Notes: generated from the letters alone by a model not told the origin. Shown: positions 51,201-63,851, counted from the first letter of the stretch. The stretch is DNA of 64,000 bases from Mytilisepta virgata (GCA_028015205.1 CM051516.1:34982230-35046229); one strand, 5' to 3'. Numbers and translations: made by a program.

Positions 51201-53596
51201 TAGTGTTTAACCCGTGAAGAGAGCCTTTGCTTATCAGTTCAGATCAACTCACAATCCTCAGATGTTATTAACCTGTTATTTTGTTAGTTTTTTTTATATA
51301 ACTTAGCTTTGAACCTTGATTACATTCTTTATCACAGTATATCAGATATTCTTCCATTTTAACATTTAGACATATTTTAGTTTCCAGAAATGGCTAGTTT
51401 TTGTGGTCTGGATGAAACTGAAAAATGAGACTAGTCTAAAATAGGGCTCTTTTTCATAATGTAGAAATTTGTGCAAATCATTAACTTCTATGAAAATGGA
51501 CCAAAGCTCTGTTACTTTCTAAATCAGTTCTAAGCATAGTTGTATATTTAACAGGATGGATGGAATAACTGTATTGCTGGAGGACTTGCTGGATTAACGA
51601 TTGTTGTAGAAGACCCCACCAGACGACAAGTTGTCACGCTCTTCGCCATTGCTCGTGCTTTTGGCGCATTGATCTCAACACTGGTTGTTCGTGGGAAAAT
51701 TCCACACATTGAATATAGCGAGACATTTCTGTTTTGTCTATGTTGTGGATTCCTGGTGTACGCTGTTGCTTTGAATCCACAACTGTTATTTACCGGATAT
51801 TACTATTCTGTTTTGAAATGGTCACGTAATTATACCGATAAAAAATTAAATGTTTTATTCCGAAATCCTGGAAACAAATTCTTATCCTGCAGTGAAGTTG
51901 GACTTCACAAGGACAGTTGTACTAAGCATGCGATTAAGGATTTCTTTGAGAGTATTCCAGCCTTTGCGAAGTTATATTTCCCAATCCATGTCACTCCTGT
52001 GGTGATATTTAGAAGAAAGTTACTTCTTCAAAGGTAAATGTATGCCATTTTAATATTGGTTGATTGACTTATGGGGTTTAACGTCAATTTCAGCACATTT
52101 GGCGCCATGAAGACCAGAATTTATTAGTGGAACCCGGAGAGAACCACCGACCTAATGACAGGAAAACTGGCAATATTTGTTAATTAATGGGAGTCAAACA
52201 CACCTTGCCACTAACTTGAATTGGACTCGGTGTTGTCAGGCCACCACGTGGTCACCAGGGCACCGCCATGTTAATTTTTATAGCGGTAAAAGCTGTTGTA
52301 ATATTAGCTTTGTGCTATAACAAAGTATAAGAATGCTACATATGTGGGATCTAAAAAGTAAAACTTAAGATTAACGAAGCAATAAAGTTAATGTAAAAAA
52401 CAGGTCTATAAGTATAGGAAATAGAGGATTTGAACTATACCTTGGAATTTAACCTTATTGCTACCTGTGAAAAATAGATAATGTAGCTGAAATGTCAACG
52501 CGGTACAGAAAGCATACTCAAGCCCATCCAATAGCGTTTTATAATACACCAATTGTTCCGGTAACCAGTTTAAACAATACAATATCTACTACTGGATGAA
52601 AACTTTCAAATTCCATTCACCTTATAATCGTTTAGAATTCTCAAATAATATGCTGTTGGCGTGGCCAATGATGCGAACGGAGCAGTAGCCCTTTTTAGAA
52701 ACTCATTTCCGGTATCACGATACTGACTCTAACATTATAATTTGAAGCAAGTTATTTCCCTTATTTTACTAACTTCCGTTTCCTGCGAACGAAACTTTTC
52801 CTAGCCTTAGTATGTAGTACAATAAGGCCTTATTCGCTTTAACAAATAAATTCAGTTCGGATTGCATAATGGCTGCTCCCATTAAACACAGACTGTTCTA
52901 AATGACCCATATGTAGAAAATGCATATGCTCCTATAGCGCTCGCTGTTAAGGTTTTTAGTTAAGTATGTACAGTAAATAACAATTACTCCAATAACTTCA
53001 ACTAGAAAGGGAGTACAAACGCCTTATCATTGACAAAATTGATATTATTCGATCAGTCTTATTTGTACATGGTTACTATCCATTTACTTCTTATCATAAA
53101 ATTTTATTTCATAAATAATATCTTTTTCAGGCCAAAGAGAGTTTTAAGATCTCTTCTGAAGAATACGGTCTTCTCAACTGCGTTTCTAGCATCGATGGTT
53201 ATGTTGGCCAAGTATACAATTTGTCTTTTACGGAACTTCAGCCAGAGACCACCACCGTTACAAACACATATCCCTGTAATAGCTGGGATGGTTTGTGGAC
53301 TCAGTATTTTGTTTGAGAGAGCCAACCGAAGAAAGGAACTAACATTATTCCTAATTCCGCACACACTTTATGCCTTATACCAATGGGCTTTGGAAAGAAA
53401 GGTGGTCAGACATATACGTTATAGTTCGGTTGTCTTATTTAGTCTATCCATGATCTCAGTTATGCATGCATACGAGCGCGAGCGAGACTCGCTATCAATG
53501 CTCTTTAACGGATTATTGAGATATTTCGTAGGTGAGCGAAGTAACTTAATTGAAAGGCCAAGGAGAGTAAGGAACTTTAGTGACATGTTTGGATAG
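45297..53596 (+). CDS. TMEM135-like multi-pass membrane protein, four exons
   Basis: Exons 45297-45457, 47880-48003, 51555-52033 and 53131-53596 join in phase (2, 0, 2) to a 409-residue protein. Family features: the repeated Gly-rich helix followed by an acidic-basic end, [17 protein letters not shown] (about residues 103-119) and [15 protein letters not shown] in exon 4, which resemble the Tim17-like repeats of TMEM135/PMP52 proteins, and the short Cys motif C207-x9-C217 matching the Cys-rich segment of TMEM135. About eight hydrophobic stretches are visible. Vertebrate TMEM135 (about 458 residues) acts in peroxisome/mitochondria and lipid-droplet biology; the exact role here is inferred. The start is the first ATG, followed by a charged N-terminus ([17 protein letters not shown]). 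Introns 1 and 2 carry large mobile elements. It may be a divergent invertebrate paralogue, so no symbol is given. Confidence 0.82.
46347..47842. mobile_element. 1.5 kb non-autonomous TIR element flanked by TATAT
   Basis: The left end GAAACGTCGCACGATAC and the inverted right end (GTATCGTGCGCGACGTTTC) match except for two extra bases. TATAT borders both ends directly (46342-46346 and 47843-47847). Inside is a 30 bp direct duplication (AGTTCTGTAACGAAATATAC at about 47162 and 47191). No transposase-like frame was found. It sits in intron 1 of the TMEM135-like gene, ending 37 bp before exon 2. Confidence 0.65.
48871..49074 (+). repeat. CTG-rich repeats with two ~128 bp copies
   Basis: ACTATACTCACATGCTCATT at about 48871 recurs at about 48998 (ACTATACTCACGTACTCATT); each is followed by TTTTTTGCTGCTGCT and a GTCGCTG block. 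The second copy has expanded CTG runs (about 49028-49074). It lies between the left arm and the telomere-like array. Confidence 0.75.
49077..50362 (+). repeat. Interstitial telomere-like array, (CCCTAA)n with variants
   Basis: About 1.3 kb of CCCTAA units on the plus strand (TTAGGG on the minus). Variants are frequent and regularly spread: CTCTAA, CCCAAA, ACAATAA and CTTAAC. Some variant blocks recur together (CCCTAACACAAACC, CCCAAATCTAACC), showing internal duplication. Uniform CCCTAA runs occur around 49990-50080 and 50250-50300. The array is internal to a gene intron, so it is not a chromosome end. Confidence 0.97.
50963..51200 (+). repeat. Two poly-G tracts
   Basis: Runs of 12 G (50963-50974) and 17 G (51184-51200) lie in intron 2 of the TMEM135-like gene. 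Long G runs can form quadruplexes and are length-variable; assembly errors are common at such sites. Confidence 0.8.
52053..52263 (-). mobile_element. SINE fragment of a mollusc-type family
   Basis: Plus-strand order TTGGTTGATTGAC...GTTTAACGTCA, then GCACATTTGGCGCCATGAAG, GGAACCCGGAGAGAACCACC and finally GGCCACCACGTGGTCACCAGG-like sequence fits a minus-strand copy of the tRNA-derived SINE type common in molluscs. The head region is degraded. It is in intron 3 of the TMEM135-like gene. Confidence 0.55.
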
Positions 53597-53622
53597 TTTA
53601 TGAATATTCTCAGATCATATCA

Positions 53623-53628
53623 AATAAA
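53623..53628 (+). terminator. Poly(A) signal AATAAA of the TMEM135-like gene
   Basis: AATAAA begins 27 bases after the stop codon (53594-53596), which would give a very short 3' UTR. The downstream sequence is T-rich. It is the closest canonical signal. Confidence 0.5.
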
Positions 53629-55269
53629 TTTATATTACATCCCTTCTCATGTTAAAATAGCGTATGGTGCTCGCAACATCTTGTCAATAACCTTTATAAC
53701 TTGAAGGTACCTTATAGCTGTGGCTTTTCTCTAACGGATATTTTCGATTTCAATGAAACTTTGTGATAAGATATTATCACATCCTATATAAATGAGAATG
53801 TTATTTTCTGAAGACCCAGTTTAAAATTGCATGCGGGAAAATCTGACAAAAAACATCCTAGATATTAAGACTGAAAACGAGCACATTTTTACCTATTCTC
53901 AACATTTGTTGTTAATCACAATGTATTAGTTTTAATTATTTATTTTGCCAACTCCTTTTTGATTAAATTTATGTGTTTTTATGCTCTTTCATTTGTTTTC
54001 TGATTAGTTGTGAATCCTGTTAAATGGAATGTCTTTGTTAACTTCATGTCGGCTTTTTTTAATGACATTTACTGAATACGTTCATCCATTGCAGTTTTAT
54101 AATGTTTTGAAACCGTTTAGAGTTCATATGTAGTTGTGGCATTAACTGTGTTTTGTGTATAAAATTCTGAGTCACTGTTGGGGTTTGACCTGTAATTCTG
54201 GAATTACTTTTGTCATTTCATGTGTTGGTGCGAGTGAACTACTTTGTCTTGCGTGTCATATTGAATCACTGCAGCGGTATGAGACGGTTGAAGGTTTTGA
54301 GACTTGCACAGTTTTACAAGTTAAGATACAGCTCTGGTATAAGTGCTGTCGTTTTTAGAGTTAGCTAGTTGTGATTCATGCTGTATTTTTAATCTATTTT
54401 CTTATTTGACAAAGAATGGTAACTATTATATCATAACTTTTTGATAAGCTTCTGTTTTTACTCAGTTAGCTTTAAATGATAGTGTGCACCGCTAATACAT
54501 GAAAAACGACAAACTTCTTGACTTCCTTGTTATGGAGCGTTCAACTTGAGTGTAAGGATCCCCATGGCAGCCCCCTGCCAAAATTACTCTATCGGGGATA
54601 AAGGACCGTAAAACTCGATCTGAGCCAAAACTACAAGGAACTCTGGACTGAAATTTACATTCATGAACCCTCGGTCATATCGGTAAGTACTGAGTTGTCA
54701 AGATGGCTTTCTGACGGCCACTATCAGTTCAGTGTCAAATAATGAAAACGTTTATCTCCCAAAAATTGATGTTTAAGCATTTTCCATACGCATAGCATAA
54801 GTCATGTAATTAGGAACCAAAGCCCTGATATTACGGCCCCAACACGGCAAGTTTGAAAAAAGATTCTATGGTATAAACAAAATATATTTTGACGGATATG
54901 TTCCTCTTCTCCCTAACTGTAGAAACAGAGCGGTCTAAAACAGACATGCAGGTAGACAAATATAATTAGTACCCAACTCATTAAGTACTTATTATTGGAA
55001 TTGATTTTCATCGACAGATAAACACATTCAACCTCGAAATTATCCATGTGCCAGTCAATATTCAGGATTCCCGTATTTCCTATGGTCGCCGTCTAATATA
55101 TCACTATTGGTTGGACATAGTACCGGGAGAAAGGATGGATAGATGGATGAATTATTGTTTAACGTCCAGTGGCAACCAGATGCATATCAGGACGAGAACA
55201 TGTTGATATAATAATGAATATGATCCCTGCTTTGTACTAGACCGACACGCTAAGTCGGATTTTTAATTT

Positions 55270-55498
55270 GCTAGTTCACGAGGTAACAGTCCGCAGGAAG
55301 ACATATCACCTCACTCGGACACATTATACTGACTCCGAGCCGACCAGTCTTTGCTCTTACTCCAAGATGCCGCGTGCTTGGCGGAGAAGCAGCAAATACC
55401 AATTTTAATGTCTTTGGTTTGACACAGCCGGGGATCGAACCCGCGACCTTCCGCACTCGGGGCGAGTACGCTACCACAAGACCACCGAGGCGGTTCTG
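55270..55498 (-). mobile_element. tRNA-derived SINE with intact A and B boxes
   Basis: Read on the minus strand from 55498: CCGCCTCGGTGGTCTTGTGG (A-box region), TAGCGTACTCG, then GCGGGTTCGATCCCCGGC (B box). A body follows with CCAAGCACGCGG, GGTCGGCTCGGAGTC and TATAATGTGTCCGAGTG. The head is a tRNA-like pol III promoter, but it lacks a proper 3' acceptor stem, so it is a SINE and not a tRNA gene. It is related to the truncated copy at 43388-43560. Confidence 0.8.
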
Positions 55499-56673
55499 GG
55501 AGAAAGGAGATAAAAACATGCGGAAAATTGTATATGGTAGTGTTTTCGCAATTAAAATATTGTAAAATACCTTTATGTTGTTTATCTCCGAATTTGGGCC
55601 CATGATTTCAGAATCAAAATCCCCTATCGAGACTCCAAGAGATGGTATGGGAGAGAAGAGGAAGCAATGGGTGGGAAAAGGAAAGGGGAGAAGAGTCCAC
55701 CATATCACTTTTGTACGTTTCAACTGTAGGACAGAACAGATCCACTTAATTGTTTAATATACTTTGAAATAGCTGTCACAGGCATTCTTGCTTCCTGATG
55801 CTAGTTTAGTCTTAAGAACTTATCATGGTTAATTTTTGTTGTTTCTTATGTGTGTTATGTGACGTTTATTTACTTGTCTAGAATTAAATGGGTTGGGATG
55901 GGGGTAGTCAAAATCATGTTTAACCCTGCAACAACGTCTGTGCCAGCAAAGCCAGAACCCTGTATTTCAGTGCCTGTCTCCTGTCTATTTACTGTAGGAA
56001 CACTAATGTGTTTATTGTGGTTATTTTTGTTAAAATGTCTGGGCCATTAAGTACTTGGGCTGTTGCTCCGTTTTGAATAATAATCCATACGAACATTTGC
56101 ACCACATAATTAATCTTTTCTTGTGTTTAGACTTTGGGATGTGTTCTCATTGACGCTTTCCCCATATCCATTCATTTTATTGTGTGATAAATCCAAAAAG
56201 TACCATGACAGAAAATACAGTTTAACCCAACCACTGTTCTGTGTCTGTACCAAGTCAAACTATCTTGATTCTGTGTTGTTGTTTTGTGCTCTTTCATGTT
56301 TCTAAAATTTTTAGATTGGATGGCATTAATTAATTTGCATATCATTGCTGACCTTTTCTGTTTTTCATTTTCATTGTTGCAGTAGAGGCAAACACATAAA
56401 ATACACTTGTACCAATAACCAGTTACTCCTTGTTGAAAAACAATCCCTAGAATTACACTATGTAATTTCTTTTCCATGTTCAATTCTTTGACCAGTTTGG
56501 GAAATTGTCTCATAAGGGCATACCAAATATCCACTTATTTTATCATGTGATCTTGTAAAAACTGTACCGTGAAAGACATATACTAAGTCATCCTGTAAGT
56601 AGCTGTGCAGGCATTAAGATGTATACAAATGTAAAATATCAATAAATAAATAGCTTTTATCTTTTCATATTAT

Positions 56674-56679
56674 TTTATT
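56674..56679 (-). terminator. Candidate poly(A) signal of the RhoGAP gene
   Basis: TTTATT on the plus strand reads AATAAA on the minus strand, about 1.2 kb past the stop codon. A weaker ATTAAA lies near 57530. Which is used cannot be told. Confidence 0.3.
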
Positions 56680-57609
56680 TTGATCAAGGTATGGTTTTAA
56701 TGATGAACATTTAATACATACATAAACTGTCTGTATCAAACGTATATAAAACAAGTCAGATATATAAAATGTATTGCATAGTTTTTGTTCTATTATCACG
56801 GCTCATAACAAAATATATTAAAAATATATAACTGAAAATTTTCTTGTAACACGTGTCTAAAATTATCAGGAGCAATATTATGAAGGCCAATATATATAAT
56901 TATAGAATATGAATGAAATTCAGAACTGAGAAAATAGATATATATTTTACTTATATTTATCCATTTTTTGGCAATAAATACAATAATAGCACTTTTCTTG
57001 TGATTTATAAAATATTTTGCCATATGTTTGTATAATTTTATCTGTTATTAATCTTTCTACATTTGTTTCATTCTATAATTGGCACTTGGAATGTATGGAA
57101 TGCACTTTTACTAAATTTTAACTACCAATATTAATATCAAAATATGGCATCCACTGTATACCATCAAAAACCACCAAATAAAACTTTGGCAAGATTTGAT
57201 TCGTATAAATCTATTTACAATTAAAAATTTAGATCATGAAAATAAGGCTTTACAAATTTGTCTACTGAAATATACAAGTTAGATGTCTGAGCAATTTACA
57301 CTTGTACAGTATACACAGGACACACATACAATATACACATATATACACATATATACACATGACGCATGTACAAATTGAGTATTATATTCATGTTTATACA
57401 TAAAATTGTAGATATACAAATATTTCAAGAGTATATCAAACGTTTTATGTGAGGTAAATTGTGAGGTACAACTTGAACTTTAACCTAACATTAAATTTCT
57501 TTAGATCTTCAATCCCCACTCCTTAGTGTTTTAATCTTAAATCCTTTCAAATATGCTTGGTTTATAATAACTACACTATACAATATATCATACTTCTCCT
57601 TTTCCATGA

Positions 57610-57630
57610 CCCCCCCCCCCCCCCCCCCCC
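57610..57630 (+). repeat. Poly-C tract of 21 bases
   Basis: An uninterrupted run of C (G on the RhoGAP mRNA strand), within the likely 3' UTR of the RhoGAP gene. Likely length-variable. Confidence 0.9.
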
Positions 57631-57864
57631 ACCATCTCAGCTATACACTGTTTATAGATACATGTATCCTGTAGCATATAAACGTTTCTACTCAGCAATG
57701 GCCAAGTATTACATTAATTTGTATAACCTAACTGTATCGGGCAGCTTTTGTTTATGAACCAGTTGAAAATTTAGTTGAAATTCTATTTACTTTAAACAAA
57801 TACACAACTGGTACCTAAACAGATAAACATAAAGTAACAGTAGACATATGAATTATCACAGTAA

Positions 57865-60800
57865 CTACACAAACGTCACTTCTGTATCGAGATATGTCCA
57901 TGTTTCATGGTCCGATGAATTGTTCACAGAATTTTTCAAAAGTCCTGAGCTACGACTAGAAGTGTCAGAATCATCACTATTACTCTCCCTGGCCTGAGGC
58001 CCACCCAAACGTTTATGTGATAAAGATGACTTAGTCAGTGGTACGTTTGAACTATTGTCTGTATTTGAACTACTACAACTACTATTGCTGGAAGAACTCA
58101 TTCTAGCATTATCTCTCTTAAACGGTGGAGGAGGTTGATACGGAGGGGGAGGGGGACGAGACTCCACTGTTTGTGAACTGCTTGGCGATGAAGAACGACT
58201 TGAATTATTTGATTTATCATAAACTGAACGTAAATTTTTCACACTCCAAGGTAGTTCTGGAGTTGTGTCCGTTTTTGATTTCCATGTTATTGGAGTTTTT
58301 GATTCAAATTTTGGTGTCACATTAGCCATAGACTTTCTACTAGAAGTTCGTTCTTGGATATTGCTGCCACTATTGTCTCTAGAAGCACCAGTAAAATATC
58401 TAGGTTTTGACGAGTCTTGTATCACAGTTGTTTCCCTTTGTTCAAAGTCTCTAGAGAATAATTTTCCACGATCATGAGAACGTGACATGTCTCTTGAGTA
58501 TTTAGTTTCAACAGAAGACTCTCTACTTTGGAAATTCCCTTCATTTGAGCATTTCTTTTGAGATTGAGCACTAAAGTTTTGAGCAAAATTGTCTGATGTT
58601 TTAGGAAAATAGTGACGGTTAGTGATAGGACTGGAGTCGGATCTATCACGGCGATACGGTGGGATCTGAGAATTTTCGGTCACTGTATCTGATGAACTAT
58701 TGGAAACACTGGACGAAGAATAATTCAACTGTGTACTCGGAGAAGAATTTCTGCTTACTTCTCTTGATTGTCTCTCATCAGCTAGAGGTGATCGTTCACG
58801 AGTCGGACTACGCTTACTCCAAATTCCAACTTTATTCATCTTTTCTGAAGAGTCACTAAAACTACGATGTAAATTCACAGACAAAAAGTTGCTGTCCTGT
58901 GGTGACTGGTTGCTTGAAGTTTTCTCAGAATTATTTACTTGTTCATACTCCTTCAATGATGCCTCAAAGATCTTTTTTGGATCGTTTTTTCTCACAGTTA
59001 TTTCCTCCTCACTACTTTCAGTGGTGTCACTATCACATTCCTCCTGTTCAGGAATCACCTCCTCCTTCCTAGAAACTTCCTTACGGTCCAAATTTTGAAC
59101 ACTTGGACTATTTAAGTGGTCTTCCATATATTTGCGTAGGGACTCTTCATATAATTGCTTTGCACGTAGACTTGCTTCTTTTTGTTTTTGGCTGTCTTGT
59201 TCTGAAATCTCCAAGGGAATTCCGTGTTTGATCATAAATTTCCTCTGACAAGCTTCATCGTAAGATGGAGGCTTATCTGGTCGGTTGGGAGAATTTGACA
59301 ATGACCGGTTGACTTCTCCATCACTCTCACTTTTCATCAGTGGGTGCGGATGCGTATTTAATTTCCCTATTTGAAGTTCAGAATGGTAGTGTGACAATTC
59401 TCTTTTCTGATCACTACCTGAACTATCTGTACTATTTCTGCGTACCTGTGATAAAATTGCACTGTCATGACTGGCACGCATTGGTGTATTTTCACGTTTA
59501 TGCTGGTTAGAATGTAATTTCAGAATTACACCAGGTGGCGGGGATGTTCCTAGTCCATATTTATTTATTGCTTTTAAAGGCATGTTTGACCGAACATCGT
59601 TTGCTGAAGCACTAGTTCCATATCGTGTCGATAAAATTGGCGATGGATGATCAGTATCCTTTTGTTCATGAAAATCATAAGTAGACAGCTGAAATCTGGG
59701 TCGAATGATGTCTTCTGCCTCCTTATAAATATCCGAACCAGATCCTTTGGAGGGACTTGAATGTTCCAAAGGAAATGATCGTCTCACTGAAACACTCTTA
59801 TGTTTAGAGTCTGAATTGAACACTTTACGGTGTGTTTTTGGAGAAACAGGTGGGGAAACTAAATAGTTCACAGATTTCTTGGAGTTATTTGACCTCCTAG
59901 CACTAGAAAATTGACTGTTCAAAGCTGCATCATCTTGGCTCTCTCGTAAGCGTTCATCACTCCATATGTATTCATGTGATTCACTTTCATGAGAGTATTG
60001 TCCATGCATAAATGATGAACATGAGGATGAATGTGGAATGCCACTATCAAATGAACTTCCACAAGAAAGTCTAGATTGAGGTGACATTGGTGGATTGCTT
60101 TCTGTTACGGATGTTTGACGTACCAATTTTCCATTTCCACCGTTAGGTGGACGAGAAATTTCAATTTCTGAGACAAAACGCAAGTTTTTATTACTTGTCT
60201 CTTTCAAATTGTCATCATAATACAAATGAGCACCACTTGAAGATTTTGTTAAAGTCCCGTAGTCACTGTGTGCCAAAAATTCAAACTTGCGCTCAGATTC
60301 TTCCATATTGTCATCTAATGAGTGTAATGAATCAGCAGAATTTCTTTTAAAGAAAGATCCTTCAGCACTATAACTATGTTCCATTGTTTTTCTTACACCT
60401 GTAGTCATGTGTTTATTATCATTTGAATATTCACGTTTTTTAAGTTTCCTGGGAGGCCGTTGTGGATTTTGCACTTGGAACGTATGATCATAACTTCGAC
60501 TAACATTTTCTGGATACTGACAATTATCATCATGGTCGCCATATTGTGAGACACTTCTACGGTAATTTTTCCTTTCTGTTAAATTTTCTGTACTTCCGTC
60601 GTCATCATATAACTGAGCATCACTAAGAGTAAGTCCTGAATCTCGACTTAAATTTGATGGCGACAGATGACTTTTCATAAGATTTGGACTGGAGTCTATT
60701 TCTCCGTAAAAATTCTGTTCAAGACTATCTATGGAAGAATTATCTGGTCTCATTCCACCTGAAATTAAAATAACATTAATTACAACATGAAAACAATTTT

Positions 60801-63800
60801 AATTGCTTTTTAATTGATATATTACTAATTAAATTCTAAGATTCTTCAAATTTCATATAATTTTTGTCAATTTATCTACAGAGCTGTAAATTAGTTTCAG
60901 AATATGAGATTACATCCCGTGTTGCACCTACTTAGTCTTTTTTCTTAAGTTTTTTTCCATAAATTTGTTTTGACATCCTATTAATATGCACATTTCTTGC
61001 GTGAAAGTATTCATATTTGTAAGAAATGATCTGTCATAATAAATACTAAAAAAATAAACACTTTTCTTTATATGTTTACTACAGTCAATCTTCTGTAAAT
61101 TGGAAATTATTTCGTTCTTTATTGTAAATTTTTAAAAAAGAATACTGAAAAAACTGAAAGCAAAATATTTATACTGTTATAAAATACCATGAAAAAGGTA
61201 ATAAGGAGAGCTTTTACAATGCCCATTCTTCATTTCACCAATTAATTTCTACATATATAGTATCATTTTCCAATTTGAAATGAGTTTTAAATACTTACTA
61301 CCAGAATCTTGTGTACTGAGGTAGCTATGCATACTGTCCGAGTCAGTACTTGAATCTTGACGTATTTTTTGCTCATCTCCAAACAGATGGAGTGTCTCTT
61401 CTCCAAAAATAGCACTACATTTGTCTATAAGGTACATTATTGCTTTATGTGGTGAATGAGTTGCCAACGGGTCTTTAATTTGTTCTTTGGACCACAGAAT
61501 ACTGGGAGTTATACACACGGCTAAATTATATGATGTCATCATATTTTCGGTGTGTTTTTCCTGAACATGATACAGAACACATATCAGATGTCGTAAAAGG
61601 TCGAAATTAGTTGGCGGCAGCTTATACAGCAATCTGAAATTATAAAAGTAAGTTTTAGAATTATCTCCCTTGAAAGATAAAAATTCTAATTTTCTCACAA
61701 TTACCTCCCTTCTATGATAAAACTATATGGCCTTTAATGCAAAATAAAGAAAACAAATTGTTTACATAAGTTGTTTTGGCTTTTAATTTCATTTAGAAAG
61801 GAGTAATGGGTGCACATAAACACTATCAATACTGCTATCACAATTTTCCATTTTCTATAATGGACTAAAATTTTGCACACAGTAATTTCTGATAATAAAA
61901 TTGCTGTTCTTTTCACAAAATTTTTAAAATTGTTCATTTTATGTTTTGTAAGTTATAAAATTGTTGAACTGTTTTATTGCCTATATAAAATGTCTTTGAT
62001 AATGTTTATTTTCCCTTTGTTGTTGTTTACACACTAGACATATAATTATATATAATTATCCGATAATGACAAAAAAAGCCCTGGGATCAAATAACTTATC
62101 TCCGATCTTGTTCATCAATACTTTTGTCACTTGTTTACATAAAGAAGAAGATATTCAAGATAAAAAAAATGTCCATTTGTCAAAAGTAATAGCTCGAGGA
62201 CAAATTTGAATCAGGAAAACATTTATGAGATTTAAAATGTAGAATTTTATTCAAAACTTTGTAATTTTGTGTCAATTTACCATTTTTTTTAAGTACTTTT
62301 AAGTACTCCTCAAATAAAAGTATGTTTAAAAGCTTCTTTTCAAATTTAGAATGCATTTTTGTTGTTTATTTTCTTTAAAATTTGCAGAAAAAAAAAATAA
62401 AACTTTAAATATGGGTGTAACCAAACTTATAAATGATTATCAAAGCATTATTGAATATAAAACAGAATAAAAAGTGGTAAAATATATATTTTGAAAGAAA
62501 TAAATAAATTGTGAACCACATAATACTGGTTTCAAATTTAAAATAATTATATGGGTGTAGATGCATTTGTAAAAATATTTAAAATAGCTATCTGCCCTAG
62601 TTGTACTCAGTTAAGTTCAACAAGATAAATGGTGAGAACTGACTGTTTTGGTGACTTTGGTTTGATGCTGTGTTTAGCTGATAAAAATTATTCCAGAAAA
62701 TGTACACAAGAGTTACAGAAATATTAATAGTGAAGTTTTAATATAAAGTCTTGTCTTTTTACATTGAAGCCTATATGATCTAAAGATACAAATATTTACT
62801 AAAAAGACGTCTGATGACTCAAAATATTGTACTAGGAAATGTTATCATTTCAAGATAAAAGTTTTCAGAAAGTTCATAACTGCTGGACTGGAAACTTAGA
62901 AATAGAATTTTTTAATCTTCTATCTTTCTATTTTGTTTATATTTATTGTGTTTTCTAGCATCCACTCAGCTACACTGTGGAGTAAGGGGAAGTAATTGGG
63001 GAAAACCACAGACCTTTATCAAGAAAATTTGTATAACTTTATCAAAATTGGTTGTCTAAATCCAACCTATATGAGTAAGTCTAAAACGGAAACATTGAAA
63101 TTATCAATAAAATGACTTTCATTCAGTACTTGATTTAAATTTGAATTTATGGATATGACCCCAGGATTGTGGTTCACCAAATTTGTCATTCATTCATAGA
63201 CACCTACATCACATGTTAGATAAGCGGAAATAACAAGTTACTCCTGGCAATTCTTCATTTTGGTACACTGTAATTAAATTAAAACTGAATGCTGAAACTG
63301 ACGACTCTTAATTATGGGTTTTAAACTCGGTGACCTTTTGAGCAGGTATGGGTAAGGTCATTTAATTAAGGGACAGGTGAAATTTATGACAGTGATTAAT
63401 GTCAACAAGTTGACATTTTTAAAATCGACACGCTATTTAAACAATTTTCATGTTCACAATTTGTTTGCAGTATATAATTTTTTAAATTCTTATTAAAATT
63501 TCACTGTTGAACAATTTTTTAAATTGCTGACGCTAATGGTAAAATATAATTTTGCACCCGAAAAAGGTCAAATGCTTTGACCTCTAATTAAGGATTTTTA
63601 TTAAGCCAACCATTCAACATCCCAGTATGGTATATCTACATATTTTAATTGCCCAATCAGATTTTCCATCCCCCCTCTCAATCTATTATGGATCCCCCCC
63701 CTTTTCCTTGCAACCATCATATAATGGTAGAATATACATACTGTTTAACTTTATTCATTTTTGCCGAGGTATCCTCCTGTTCACTGAGAGCAACCCATTC

Positions 63801-63851
63801 GTTATAATGTTCTTCCATCAACAAACATCGAGGTAGACTACGTAGATAATC
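57865..63851 (-). CDS. ARHGAP20: ARHGAP20/TAGAP-type RhoGAP, three 3'-terminal exons (5' part outside window)
   Basis: Minus-strand exons 63851-63742, 61633-61299 and 60758-57865 join in phase (2, 1) to 1,112 in-window residues. The first two encode the second half of a RhoGAP domain: DYLRSLPRCLLMEEHYNEWV, then LLYKLPPTNFDLLRHLICVL and MTSYNLAVCITPSILW with the conserved Asn of the NLA motif; the catalytic Arg finger lies upstream, outside the window. RhoGAPs speed GTP hydrolysis by Rho GTPases. The domain and the following IFGEE and DSGLTLSDAQLYDDD resemble ARHGAP20/TAGAP. The final 2.9 kb exon encodes about 960 Ser-rich, probably disordered residues with a PPxY motif (KPPSYDEA), a proline-rich stretch (PPPPPYQPPPPF) and the C-terminus EVTFV, a class I PDZ-ligand form. 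Assignment within the family is likely but not certain. Confidence 0.85.
61634..63741 (-). other. Intron of the RhoGAP gene
   Basis: AT-rich intron with GT at 63741 and AG at 61635-61634 (minus strand). It contains several TGACC/GGTCA motifs between 63340 and 63590, including the inverted pair GGTCAAATGCTTTGACC at about 63567. No gene or clear transposon was recognised. The DNA right of 63851 is the upstream intron, with nothing identified. Confidence 0.6.

Larger units (their letters stand above)
53597..57864. other. Region between two convergent genes
   Basis: Holds the short 3' UTR of the TMEM135-like gene and the long 3' UTR of the RhoGAP gene on the other strand. Repeats fill much of it: SINE 55270-55498; a mollusc-type interspersed repeat fragment at about 55890-56060 (CATGTTTAACCCTGCAACAA, GAACCCTGTATTTCAGTGCC); similar AT-rich blocks at 56160-56200 and 56515-56580; a dinucleotide-rich TACACATATATACACATA run at about 57325-57360; a poly-C tract. 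No coding region recognised. Confidence 0.6.

Noticed and set aside
55436..55498. tRNA gene on the minus strand
   Set aside because: A and B boxes are present but the cloverleaf stems and 3' end are not, and a SINE body follows directly.
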